DNA of 64,000 bases from Plantago ovata (taxonomy: Eukaryota; Streptophyta; Magnoliopsida; Lamiales; Plantaginaceae), in the NCBI GenBank assembly GCA_028274465.1, contig CM051455.1:96294365-96358364 (forward strand), in the 5' to 3' direction. Position 1 is the first letter of the stretch. The number at the start of each line of letters is the position of its first letter. The notes below the pieces were generated by a model. That model was not told the origin of the DNA, searched no databases, and worked only from the letters and a program-made list of their open reading frames with translations. Shown here piece after piece: positions 46,645-58,001 of the stretch. A program made the position numbers and the translations under genes.

Positions 46645-49600
46645 CTAACATTCCTTGATGGCCTTCTCGTAAAGGACAAGCTCTAGCTCGACGAAGTCTG
46701 CTGCTCGCCCAATGACCGGATCGCTCACTTTAACCCAAGCAGCATTTTGGAGAGCTGCCTTCTCGAACGGGTAAAGGATCCCAGTCCTTTTAGGCATTCC
46801 GGGACCCAAGCAGGGAGATAAGCTGGTTTGCTTGGATAAGGCACTTTTGGGTCGGTCACCAGCTCCCCGAACTTGCACGCCTCGTGCATCTCCTCGGTTA
46901 TCTCCTCATCGGGGTAGTGAGATAGGTCTTCGCGCCTTCCGGGGTGCAGGTCCTTGCGAGTGTCCGGATCAAACTCGGCCGGAAGCAAGTTGACTCGTTT
47001 TAGCTGGCCGATACAGGAGAAGAAGCCCTCCTCGCGCGAAGAGACTCGCACATCCTGCTGGGCCATCTTGTAATTATCGGAGGCCATAAAATCGCGAGCA
47101 GTGGCAAGGTGGCTTCCCTTGAGGAAGGAGAGGACGCTGGCCTTGAACTTTTCCATACAAATAGACAAGGTGGCATAGGCCCCCTTGTAGCCCTTAGTCC
47201 TCGTTTTCTCGTTAGAAAGCTCCTTCTCGAGCAGGTCAACCTTGGCATAGAGCTTGCCGGTCTCTGCCTCAACAACCTTGTTCTTGCCTTCAGAGGTTGC
47301 GAGTCTTTACTCAAGGTCCTCGATCACTATCCCGATATCGTCACGATCAGCAGCTATTTGACCATAGGCCCCCTTCAATTGCTCGAGCTACAACAAAGAA
47401 GTACAAGGTTAGCGAGGAGAATAATTTCATACTTAGGAAAATTCATTGGGAAAGGGTAAGTAAGGATAACTGAAGCGAGCATATGCTCAGCTCGTGCGCG
47501 CGATCCAAGTCGCTCATTTGGATGAGCCTCTTCACCTCATCTTGACCGGTAGCGGCCACCTTCCCTTTCTTACGAGGAGGCTCGTTATTGCCCCCAAGTG
47601 TGAGCTTCCTCGATCCTTTCTTAGCCGCCGGCCTCTCAAGCCTCTTCTCGAGCTCTGCAGCAGCAGCCTCCTCGGCCTACTTCGCTTGTTTAGCCGCCGC
47701 CTCCTCCTCGGCCTTCTTCAGAGCATCAATTGGGTTCTCACGAGTCTCGAGACCCTCTTGTACCAAGGCATCTCGATGGTGCGAAGCACTACGAGGAGGA
47801 GAAAGGTTCAAAGACCCGAGGATCTTAGTCTCCTTGTTTGCCAGCCTTTGCTTCCTCCGTTGCTCTTCCTTAGCTGCAAGGGTCTTCGACATTATCCAAT
47901 TGAACCAGTAAGCTGCAGAGGAAAAAACACAAGTCAGTAAAAAAGCGAGAAGCATCAAAAGCGAGAAGGAAAGAAAAATCGAGCACATTGCAAGCAAGCA
48001 GAAAAAGAAGAAAAAAAAAAGACAAGTATGAAATTATTCTAAGCATACCGAAGAGCACATTGTTCGAGAACCGGTTCCCGGTGTACCCAGTGGAAGCATA
48101 GGGCGAAAGCCCCGCTAAGTATGGAAGAGGCTGGAGAACGAGGCCCTAGGAGAAGTACTTCTCGGGATGGGGTCCTCGATTCTTCTCCTCGAGCTACAAG
48201 ACCCAGGGATCTAGCTCAGCGGGCAGAGGATGCTTTTCGGCTATTTTTCCCCGGTACATCAGTTTTGGAACGCCCCACTCCGCATCCTCCTCGCTCATAT
48301 TCGGTAACCTCTTCTTCTTGATATAGAAGTACCTATGGAACCATTTGTAGCCCGAGGAGCTGGGAGCGTCCATGATAAACCCCAGGCTTGGTCGCGCGTT
48401 GAAGTAGTAAAAATACTTGTTCCCGGAGATCATCGAGACTCGGAACAACTGATTAAAGTTATGGAAATTCAGGTCGAGCCCCTTCTTCTTGCTGAAAACA
48501 CCGAAACAGACCAAGGTACCAAAAGCACTTGGCACTAGTTGCCAAGGAGCGATCCCCAATGTATTGAAGATGTCGCGGAAAGCGTCGCAGAATGGCAAGA
48601 TCCATCCTCGATCAAGGCTCAAGCAGTGAACGGCCATGTATCCGCGAGGAGCATTATAGAAAGTCTGGTCATCCTTTGGAGCGAGGATGTCAAACTTACT
48701 CTTAGGAAGAGAGTACTTCCATCATAGAGTAGCGATCTCATCCACCTTCACCGTAGAAGCAGTAGTTGGGATGATGCCATCCTCGTTCTTCTCACCCTCA
48801 GGATCGGGGAGGTCCACATTGCGAGCACTTTTTGTAAATTTGTTCTGAGCAGCCTTGTTGGACTTAGGCTCCTCGACGGCCTTAGTTTTCTTACTCTTGC
48901 TGGAGCGAGAACGCTTATTCGCTCTCTTAGACTCCCCGACACTAGCCTTTTCTTGGTCAGCTGCTCGCTGCGCGAGATGACGCTGAAACTCTTCTTCTTC
49001 TAAAGGATGAGGTGGTCGAGTATTACTCGGAAATGAGAAGTCGATAGTGCGAGGATCCACTGAGTGATAGCTGGTCTCCTCCCCGGGAACGAACCTATTC
49101 ACATCTCTGAGAGCCTGCCTATGCATCTCCAAGACAGAAGGAGACAAGGGTGCTGCAGTGCTCGGACCAGCTTCATCCCCGTGCACATCCATTAAATCTA
49201 GGGGAGGATCCTCCTCGTCATCGGTAACTATGGTTCGACGAGTAGACTGGGGAGGGAACCTAACCCTCTTCGGCGGTGGAGTAGTTCGAGGAGATGTAGC
49301 GTCATCATCATCATCGCTCTCGTCATCGCTCTTGTCGCTATCAATCGAGATGTGCTCCTTGCCGCACTGAACGGAGTAATCACCCTCCTTGTATAAGGAC
49401 AGAGCCAAGTCGGGTCGCTCTGTGTCATCCATGTCCTCGATCCTGATATCAGTTGGAGGCACTACATTGACCGCCCCGTAATTTCTGTCGTGTACTTGAG
49501 CGGCTAAAGTGATCAACTCCGCATACACCCCATGATTAGAAAGACCGCCTTCCTCCTCGGTCCTGTCATCAATGAAGTCATCGTCTTCGCTACGACGCCT

Positions 49601-49948
49601 CTTACGAGTCACAAGTTGGTATGCATCATCCTCCTCCTCGCTTTCATCATCTTCTCCATCCTTGTTATTGGCGTTTTCGCCTTCTTCACCCTCCTCGAGA
49701 TTCTCCTCTCCGGATTCGACAACGGGCTCCTCGCCCGCAACAACATGCTCTAAGGTGTCATCCAAGAACGTCGCCGATATATCAGACGTATCGGCTGACG
49801 TAGTATGGTCGCTCCCATACTCTCCGACTTCATGGCGATTCTGGCTTTCGTCGCTCCTCTCGGACATCCTATAGGGGTAGGCAAAGGAGGAGTTAGGATG
49901 GTTTGTGATAGTCTGAGAGGTCCTTTTAGGTATATTCATTATGTTCAA
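46645..49948 (-). pseudogene. Tat antisense ORF (putative gypsy-type transposon protein)
   Basis: Tat elements often carry a gene antisense to pol near the 3' LTR; its role is unknown. In coding order, the N-terminal part (49948-48725) is strongly acidic and Ser-rich with a basic RKRRR patch. After a TGA at 48722-48724 the same frame gives a conserved domain (APKDDQTFYN, LDRGWILPFCDAFRDIFN, GIAPWQLVPSAFGTLVCF) like the plant 'putative gypsy type transposon' family. A candidate intron (47913-48048) then joins to AYWFNWIMSK and an Ala/Glu/Lys-rich coiled-coil region. A last part (47387-46725) is coiled coil with SFLKGSHLATARDFMASDNY. Several stops interrupt it. Confidence 0.75.
47913..48048 (-). 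other. Candidate spliceosomal intron in Tat antisense ORF
   Basis: The donor is TTCG|GTATGC and the acceptor TTTTTCCTCTGCAG|CTTACTGG, 136 bp. Removing it joins the two halves in frame through a split Ala codon and skips a frame change. This is inference from sequence only. Confidence 0.6.
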
Positions 49949-50163
49949 CCTCCCGAACGGAGAAAATTCTCAAAAAGAAGAGCAAGACAAGTAATGGAAA
50001 AGAAGTTACTCTACAGAGCGACCAACCGCTCGAAACAAGCAAGAGCGAGCATGTATAAAAATTATCGAGGAGCAACAAAGCGACCAACCGCTCGAAAAGC
50101 CTCATGATTTCTAGCAGTTACGTGTGTAAATCGAAGGAGGCAAAGGGGTTATACAGGAAATTA

Positions 50164-50177
50164 AAAAGGGGGAGGCA
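50164..50177 (+). other. Element G polypurine tract
   Basis: AAAAAGGGGGAGGCA runs up to TGCGCG, the start of the 3' LTR as judged from the 5' LTR. Confidence 0.78.
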
Positions 50178-50183
50178 TGCGCG

Positions 50184-51740
50184 TGTTGGTCCCTTTAAAC
50201 AACAAGAAAAGACTAGAGGGGGGGTGAATAGTCTTTTCAAACTTACGTCGTTTAAAAACATTCTCAGCAAGGGCTTATTACTTTTCAGTAATGAGTTTGC
50301 TGATACTTAACTTTCTCAGCAAGTACTAGTTACTTTTCAGTAATAAGTTTTACTGATACTTAAATTCAGAGAGCGGAAGTCTTTGTACAATAAGTGCTTT
50401 GTCTGTAAGTGATAGTTTCAGCAAGTGAACAGAGTGACAGTGTACAGATAGATATGCTTTGCTGGAAACTAAATGCAGTAAAGTAAATCACACAAACACT
50501 TTTATAGTGGTATCTGAGAGTGGCGCAATCTCTCAACTAATCCACTTTGTCCTTTCTAGGACAGAATCCACTAAGATAAGTTTGAGGTTCCTTACAACAC
50601 CTATCTAGAGCGATTCTACAGAAACCAAAGCACACTTGCTTCGTTTCCAACCTAACTAGAGAACGAAACCTTGTTCTCCATCAAACTTGGGACTTTTAAT
50701 CAGCAACACTATGCTTGATTAAGTTCCCCCTGAATTTCACGCCTGAAAGGGTGTTTTTCAGTTGGAGAGGTTTGGGATGAGATAACTTGATTATAACTTA
50801 TTCAGCTACAACAAGTAATCTAAGAAACAAAACTTTGAATACTTTGCAGTAAACAAGTTTGATTGTTTCTGGTGTCAAGACTTGTTCTTGTTCGAAAGAA
50901 AGAACACTTAACTAATTTCTTAGCCGTGTATGTTCTACTTCTTCACAAGTAGCTTTTTCAAGCTTTAAGTCTTGGAATGGATCAATGGCAGTGAAGAGTG
51001 TAGAAGAGTATCAGTGTTTAAGCACAAGTGAGAGTTTGATCACGTTGTTGACACACTTCAACTCTTTGCCGGATGACCTCTATTTATAGTGAATTAAGCG
51101 AGCCGTTTGAATTTCAAATTCTAAGGCTTTGTTCCTTAAGATGTCACTATCTTCCTCTTGTACTTTCAGTCGCGTCCTTTATTTGTCTTCTAGTCTTCAT
51201 GTTCTTCGCGTGCTGACTTTGCATTTAATGTTCATTTGAATCGAATTAAAATATGAACGTTGGAGCGTAAATGCAAGTACTTTCAGCAAGGAGGTCACAT
51301 ATGTATTTCAGCAAGTGGTCAGTCTCAGTTTCAGCAAGCACAACCTACTCTGTCATTCAGATTTTCACTTATGCAAGCTGTTGCTGAAGTTTCCACTTTC
51401 TGAGCAACATGTGCCTTTGTAGATACCATCTTCAGAAATCTTCTTTAGTCTTCGAATTCTTCAAGTTTCTGAACGGTTCTAATGCTTCAATAGTTTGTTT
51501 ATGTAAAGAAAGTACATCATCAGCAAATGCTTCAATAGGTTGTTTTTCTTTTCAGAAAACAAGATACATCATAAGCGATTTAAGCACCTAACTAGTACCT
51601 AATCTAAGTCTTCAGCAAACGCTCCTCTTTTACAATGTCCTTAAAATTCTAAATTCCTATGGACCTTAAGAGTACTAGTTACTGGACTTTCCTTAATTTA
51701 GCATGGTTAATTGCTCATCAAAATTACAAATTTCCTAACA
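50184..51740 (-). repeat. Element D 3' LTR
   Basis: The complete 1557-bp LTR runs from TGTTGGTCCC to TTTCCTAACA on the plus strand. The TATA box CTATAAATAG (minus strand) is at 51080-51089, followed in the transcript direction by a conserved TGTGTCAACAACGTGATC. The word TCAGCAAG recurs more than ten times. Elements C and F carry the same landmarks. Confidence 0.9.
51080..51089 (-). promoter_or_regulatory. SIRE LTR TATA box
   Basis: CTATAAATAG on the minus strand, conserved at 22424-22433 (C) and 36649-36658 (F). Confidence 0.7.
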
Positions 51741-51757
51741 AATTTCCCCCTTTTTGA
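51741..51757 (-). other. Element D polypurine tract
   Basis: On the minus strand CATCAAAAAGGGGGAAATT directly precedes the 3' LTR. Confidence 0.88.
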
Positions 51758-53471
51758 TGTTAGCAATCCATGGCTAAATTAATTGTTACCCTTTTAGAGG
51801 TTTCTGATGTTGAATAAACGAGTTTGATTAATGCAAGCATACTTGAATAATAAAATAGTAAGCATAAGTAGATTGCATAATCAAAAACCAATAAGAGTCA
51901 AAAGCTTTATTGCTGATAGTTATCTTTCAGTAAGTTTACAAGAAAGTTCAGAGATAACTACACAAATCAACAAACAAAATAAACATAAGTTTTACAAGGG
52001 ACTTAAGCTATTCCAGCAGAAGATTTTCTCAAAATCTCCCTTACACTCTTCTCGACAAGCGCAGAAAATTCAACACATTCCTTTTCGTAATCTTCAAGTA
52101 GCTTACGGACTTCAAGTTGAATGATCCTTGCGTTCTTGCAGGCAGTAAAATGATGGTTTTCACCATTCATTTATTTGTAGTGCAACACCCACAAGTGCAT
52201 GCCCCAATTGCTGGCATGGAGAAGTTGTGTATCTGAAATTCCCTTGTTAGCATGAATCTTTATTAACCAGAGAAGATCTTCTTCTTGATCCTTGGCAGTG
52301 AGATAGAAATACTCATAAGGAATCAAGCCATATTTCTTCTTTGACTTCTTGGTTAAAGGGTCAGAGTAGTAAGCAACATCAATTGGTTTGATTAAATCGG
52401 GCTCTTGCTTCATTAGCTTGCCAATAGATGTTCTTCTTACCAAGACTTCCAGATTCAGCCATCTTGCAGCAATGTTTCTTGGGTAGGGAGGAGGATCCCT
52501 TTCTTTTCTTTTCACCTTTAATTCAATCCAAGTGTACATTTGATTTAGTACAGCAGTTGGAAAGAAATCATTTACCAACACATCTTCCAGCTTTAAGATC
52601 CAGCAACCATGAACATTTCTGATCACATTTTGAGTTGTTTCCTCATTGCTGGTCTTTGTGTAATCAATGTCGGAGCCAATGGCAATGCTGGCTAGCCTGT
52701 TTTCTTCCTGTCTTTGCCTTCTTCTTCTTGACTTTGCATTTTCTTGATCTCTTGCAGAAGATCTTGAGTCAGAAGAGAAATTTTTGAGTGGCCAGAAGGA
52801 GTTAGGGTTGTGATTGGTCTAGCTCTTACTGCTTGAGCTATTGTTTGATTGTCATCATAATCATCATCTTCATTTAGATCTTGATGACTTTCAGTATGAC
52901 AGTATTCATGAGTTTCAGCAGATGTTCTTCTCCTTTTCGGATTTGCTGAATTTATCTCAGAATCTGTTTCAGCTTGTCTTTTAGAACTTTGCTCTCTTTC
53001 AGCAAGCGGTTCTCTTGGAGGTGGACTAGGCAGATTCAATGGCGCTTCAGTAGGGGTTTTCTTTCTTGAAGATTTTCTTTGTTTATCTTCCCCCTTAGAC
53101 ATGGATTGCATCATTGGTTGAATGTTCAGAGAGAAAAACTCATTGCAATTTTCAGCAAGAGTACTTAGGCTATTGTACTTGAGAATAATTCCTTGTTGGT
53201 CAGCGGTCAGCTTGGACAGTTCTTGTTTTATACTCAGCAAGTTCTCTTCATGTCTGCGCTCATTGTCGACTTTTTCTTCAATGAAAGTCTGAGCATTTTT
53301 CAATGCAGTCTTTGCCAGTTTGAGTGCTTCACTGACATCTTCTTCATAGCTTTTATGACGTAGACTTATGTCTTTTTGAGCTATGGTAAGAGAAGTAGTG
53401 CGTTTCAGCACAGTCGCCAGTATTTTGCCTATGTCAAGCGGACTCTCAGCAAGCAGTGCATCGTCCTCTTC

Positions 53472-54011
53472 TTTGCAAGCTTTGTGTACTTCCATTAGTG
53501 CCTTAATTCTTGGAGTAAAATCCTCAACACTAGGGAACGGCACTAAAGAAGGAGTTACGGAATGAACTTTAAGCTCAGTAGCGAATTGATCATCATTGGT
53601 CAGCAAACGGCATCTTATATCATCTCCTACATCATGTTCATCATCAGGAGGAGGAATTGTAACCACTGCGGGTTCAGCTTTCTTTGTTAGATCTTCTTCG
53701 TTTGCTGAGAGATCTTCTTCGTCATCAGATTCATCAAGGCCTTTGCAAGCTTTGTGTACTTCCATTAGTGCCTTAATTCTTGGAGTAAAATCCTCAACAC
53801 GAGGGAACGACACTAAAGAAGGAGTTACGGAATGAACTTTAAGCTCAGTAGCGAATTGATCATCATTGGTCAGCAAACGGCATCTTATATCATCTCCTAC
53901 ATCATGTTCATCATCAGGAGGAGAAATTGTAACCAGTGCGGGTTCAGCTTTCTTTGTTAGATATTCTTCGTTTGCTGAGAGATCTTCTTCGTCATCAGAT
54001 TCATCAAGGCC
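53472..54011 (-). repeat. 270-bp in-frame tandem duplication
   Basis: Units 53472-53741 and 53742-54011 are almost identical and exactly 270 bp each, duplicating 90 residues of the third gene (from LDESDDEEDL to LMEVHKACK). The frame is preserved. Confidence 0.95.
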
Positions 54012-55061
54012 AACAACCTTGGTTCCTAAATCTGTAGCTTCATTCACTTTCGGTTGAGTGGTTGCTGAGGGCAACTCTTGAGACTCAACAACTGGAGTTT
54101 CACCAGTAGTAAGTGGAAGGGAGGGGACTTCCGTATGCTTCACTCCTGAAGATTGAGCAATGTCTAGATTCTACGTATGCCTTGCATGAATCTGTAGACT
54201 GTTTTGAAGTGCTCTTTGATAATCTTCATCCATTTCTTCATCATCAAGGTTTGGTTCAGTGACCTTGGCATCGAGTAAAGATAACTCAGCATCAGAATGC
54301 TTACTTTTGCCTAATTTCATTTCATCGCGCTTTCTGGCATACTCTTCTTCAGTTTCAGCAACTTGTTCAGTTGCTTGAGTACTTGTCTCAGCAGGAGCAG
54401 GATTGGATTTTTGTTGCTGACTTGTTGTGTGATCAGCTTGCTGATTTTCAGTATCATGACGTTCAGTCTCAGCAACTGTCAGTTTAAGTCCACCAGCAAC
54501 AGGACTAGGACCTTGATTGTCATCATCGTCATCCTTTTTGTCCTTAGAATCTTTTCCTTCATCATCACTTGGATCTTTGGGAATGTTATCATCCTCTTCT
54601 TCTTCATCATCGTCCGTCAGTATGACCAACTTAAGATGCTTGTACATTGCTACACTTGTAACTTCCTCTTCTTCATTGATTTTGTGGGGATCAGCCACCA
54701 CAGGTACAAAAGAACCCTTGAGCATCACAACTTGTTCAGCTGGAGAGGCACTCTTGAATTTAGCTTTCATATTCTTTCTGATTAGAGCAATCAGACTGGA
54801 GCTCATGAGCTGAGAATATGTCAACTCTTCTGGAAGTATGGAGTGCACAAACGTCTCGAGTTTCAGCAGAGAAAGTCTCTTTTTCTTGTTGGACAGATGA
54901 AGGTGAAGATCAGAAAAGTCCATCCTTCTGTACCTTTGCCAGTTGCTGACGGATTTAGCAACTCTGGTCAAGGTAGTTTTCTTAAAGTTCGAGTAAAGTT
55001 CCTCTGAACTTTCTTTTAGATCTTCAGTGATGTGAACCACTTCAGTGGTCTCCTTTTGAGC

Positions 55062-55136
55062 CTGAAAAAGAATAAAATTAAGTTCAGGAAAGTTTTGGAG
55101 AATAGTTTTAGAGTCAAAAGCTGGAACATGATTTAC
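55062..55136 (-). other. Candidate mini-intron 3 of SIRE third gene
   Basis: Donor TCAGCAG|GTAAAT, acceptor TTATTCTTTTTCAG|GC, 75 bp. It has no in-frame stop, so it could also be translated. Confidence 0.5.
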
Positions 55137-55232
55137 CTGCTGAGATTCAGCAAGCTCATGTTGCACACTTTGTTGTGCTGGTACTATTTCCATTGCTTCA
55201 GGAGCTTGAGAAGCATCCTTGAATTGTTCATC

Positions 55233-55304
55233 CTGAAATAATTTTAAGTTAGATACAAGCACTATGTTTTAAAACTTAGTTGAATTACCAAAAACTTCAT
55301 CTAC
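55233..55304 (-). other. Candidate mini-intron 2 of SIRE third gene
   Basis: Donor TCAGCAG|GTAGAT, acceptor AAAATTATTTCAG|GA, 72 bp. It contains an in-frame TAA that removal would eliminate without shifting the frame. Confidence 0.58.
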
Positions 55305-55373
55305 CTGCTGAACAGGAGTTGTGGATTCTGGTGCAGAAGTTTCAACAACCTTCTGACATGTATCTTGAGAAGT

Positions 55374-55448
55374 CTGTAAAGAAATAATTATATCAGCAAA
55401 AGAATGAGTTTGAGATAGTGAAGTTTTGCTTATATCTGAGTTAACTAC
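55374..55448 (-). other. Candidate mini-intron 1 of SIRE third gene
   Basis: Donor TCAGCAG|GTAGTT, acceptor TAATTATTTCTTTACAG|AC, 75 bp, no in-frame stop. Confidence 0.5.
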
Positions 55449-58001
55449 CTGCTGAAGAAGGGCAGGTGGTGACTTAGTCCTTTTAGCAATGACAACTTCT
55501 TCAATATCTGGGACTTGTTCTTCAGCAGACTTCTTCTCTTGCTCTAATTGAGAAGGCTGTGCAGATTCAGCAATCTCCCTTGTCTCTAAAATGACAAGTT
55601 GAGCAGAGACATCTTGACCTTTGAGTTCACTGCTGGTCATAAAAACATCTACTGATTTGTTGGAGTTGTCATCAATCTCCAAATCCATTTGCTGGCTCAG
55701 TTCTCTCAGCACCAGTTGAACTTTGTCAATTGATGTTTTCGGTGAACTAGGTCGAGTATTCTCAGCATCACGAGATGAATCGTCGAATAATGTATCTTGT
55801 GGTGTTTCAGCAACCTCTGGGACTTGAACCATTGCAGTCTCAGCAACTGGTTCTTCAGCAACTGCGGTTTCAGCAACTTGATGAATTGATTGTTCAGCAA
55901 CCATCTTTTCAGCAGCATTAGCAAGTGCCGCGTTTTCTCAGATCAGCAGCAATATCACTTGTTGGTTCCAGAGTGTGATCATCTAGATTATCTACAATGT
56001 AGGTATCTGAGATTGGGGCAGGAATTTCGTTTCCACTGCCTTGTGGTCTTATATTAGCAGATGTATCAACATTAAGTTGATTGTTGAAGGATTCTGCAAA
56101 CACTTCAACATTGCTGAAGGCTTCCACAAGCACTTCATCAACATCTATTGGAGTAGCATGTGTTTCATCAACTCCCGGAGCATCATCCGAAAGATCATGG
56201 ACAATTGGAACTGACTTGCGAGCCAGTGTTTTCTTTCTTGGGTTCTTTGTCCGTTTCTTCTTAGGGATGGGGTCAGCTGATGACGCTGCAGTTTGAGTGT
56301 CATCATCAGCTTTCCTCTTTTTCTTCTTAAATTTTTCCAGTTTCTCTCCAGCAGCAGCATCTGCAGTAGTTGCATTTTCAACAACGACTGTTGTACATGT
56401 ACCTTGTTGATCACCATCTACAGTAGTTTCATCAACAACATTTGCAGTTGTTGGAATCTTGTCTTGCTGACTAGTGGTGACAACATCTGCAGCTGTTGTA
56501 TACCTTTCTTGGTGACTTGTGCTGACAACATTTGCAGCTGTTGTGTTCTTTTATATCTTGTCAACAAGCTTAGGTCCATTTTGCTTGAAGAAGGCTCTTC
56601 CCACATTGCATACTGATTTCTTAATCGGCAATGGGTTTCTCAGCTGAATCCTGAATTGTTCAAGGATATAGCATATTTTTAGTCCATACATGACTGGGAA
56701 GGTAGGTGAGACCTTGTTGTCTTCAACCTTGACCTTAAATTTAGTAACACAATCAACAAGTCTGTTGAAAAGGTACTTTGCCCAGTTGAGCTCAGTTTTG
56801 GTCTGATGTATATGCATCAGCAGCGGCCACCTTCTCAAGCCTACTTGGTCAATTCCTCCAACTTGGGAGTCTAAGACTGTGATGAGTAGCAGAGCTACTA
56901 GACCAAGTGAATGGCATAGATGCTTCCTCTTAACGTGCTTTGTCCAAGTCACGGGAGAAATCTCTCATTTCTTCATTCTCTCGTTTCTGACATCACTGTA
57001 GAAGGCTTCAATTTCTTCATTAGTGGCAGTGATGTCATCTTCAGTTCCAGTAGTTGGAATCTGAAAGATATTGGCTAAATCAATCCATTTCAGGATGATT
57101 TGCACGCCTTGAACTGTGGTGGAAATCACTTTTTCAGTGACTCCTTGTCCATCAGTCAGAGTTTGGATTTCTGCATTATTGTTTTATCAACTCGAGTGCC
57201 TCTTCATTTTCTCCATCTAGTTCTTGTTCATAGAAGTATCTTATATACTTCTCTTTGGCAAAACCGTCCCATTGCATCATCTGTTCACACTTTGCAGTGT
57301 CAAGATATGCAGGCGGCATGGGTCTCTCCGTTATACGGGTCGTTCTTCAACACAATTTTTACTGTGTTGGTTGTCGGAGTTATAACCGGAGCAACGCTTT
57401 TTCCAGCACTATCAGCCTTTGATGACTTTGAGGTCTTGGAGGACTGTCTCTTTGGGGACATTTCTTATATAGCGGTAGAAGTGTACAAAAAAAGATTAAC
57501 TTGCTTTTTGACCGGAGGTACAGTGAATTCAGGCACAGGCTATAAAAATTTGCAGAGAAAGGAAATTTGAGTTAAAGAATTTTGTCTTTCTCTAACTATT
57601 TGTTTATATAGTATCTCTGGTGTGCAAGAAGCTCAATCGTTTTTGAGTTCTCAGCAAGGGTATAACAGATATTAAACAGCGTTAGTGGAGCCTTTGCATT
57701 AAATGCGTAGTGGTCCACTAACAAAAACCGTCAGAGCACTCTTTCTCTTTGTAATGTTAACCGTCAGATCAAAAACTACTTTAAATCAATGGCCACGATT
57801 GAATTTCATGTCATGATTAATAGCGGGTTTATTTGTGCCCGATTAACATCACAAATTGATTTTACCTAGATTTATGGGATTTGATTGCTTGCTGAAGTAA
57901 ACAAGAATCTTTTCAGCGAATTTGTGTAACAAGTCTTGTTATTTGCTGAAATTTCCCCCTTAATCAAATATCTCATATTTCCTTAAATTAAAAGACATTT
58001 T

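Larger units (their letters stand above)
38492..50183 (+). mobile_element. Tat-type Ty3/gypsy element G with antisense ORF
   Basis: This large Ty3 element on + is inserted in element F. It has a 5' LTR (38492-39274), primer site, gag, protease, RT, two RNase H regions, integrase, a long antisense ORF and a polypurine tract (50164-50177). The dual RNase H and the antisense ORF after pol are marks of the Tat lineage. Only 6 nt of the 3' LTR (TGCGCG, 50178-50183) are present before element D starts; the 5' LTR begins TGCGCGACA, so the rest should lie beyond D. The left target sequence is probably CTAAG (38487-38491). Coding regions carry many stops. Confidence 0.88.
52003..57461 (-). pseudogene. 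SIRE third gene (large, function unknown), broken
   Basis: This 5.4-kb gene follows pol; comparable genes in SIRE elements have been called env-like. The likely start is the ATG at 57461 (MSPKRQSSKTSKSSKAD, basic). A segment with LNWAKYLFNRLVDCVTKFK (56952-56551) follows after frame changes. A long acidic Ala/Glu/Thr-rich region with repeated VAET words comes next, interrupted by three small candidate introns (55448-55062). The main open part (55262-52692, one TAG at 54171) contains a 90-residue tandem duplication and an SKGEDKQRK / TTLTPSGHSK region. The C-terminal domain (CWILKLEDVLVNDFFP, PYEYFYLTAKDQEEDL, VRKLLEDYEKEC) ends at 52003. I see no convincing signal peptide or membrane anchor. 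Confidence 0.68.

Noticed and set aside
47109-47940. Leu-rich open frames on + after Tat pol
   Set aside because: They are antisense to the coiled-coil part of the Tat antisense ORF; Leu/Ser richness mirrors Glu/Lys codons.
53596-54057. Two similar Ser-rich frames on +
   Set aside because: They are antisense shadows of the 270-bp duplication in the SIRE third gene.
57100-57570. Open frame of 156 residues on +
   Set aside because: It is antisense to the start of the SIRE third gene, whose minus-strand frame has the expected ATG and basic N-terminus; the + frame has no recognisable domain.
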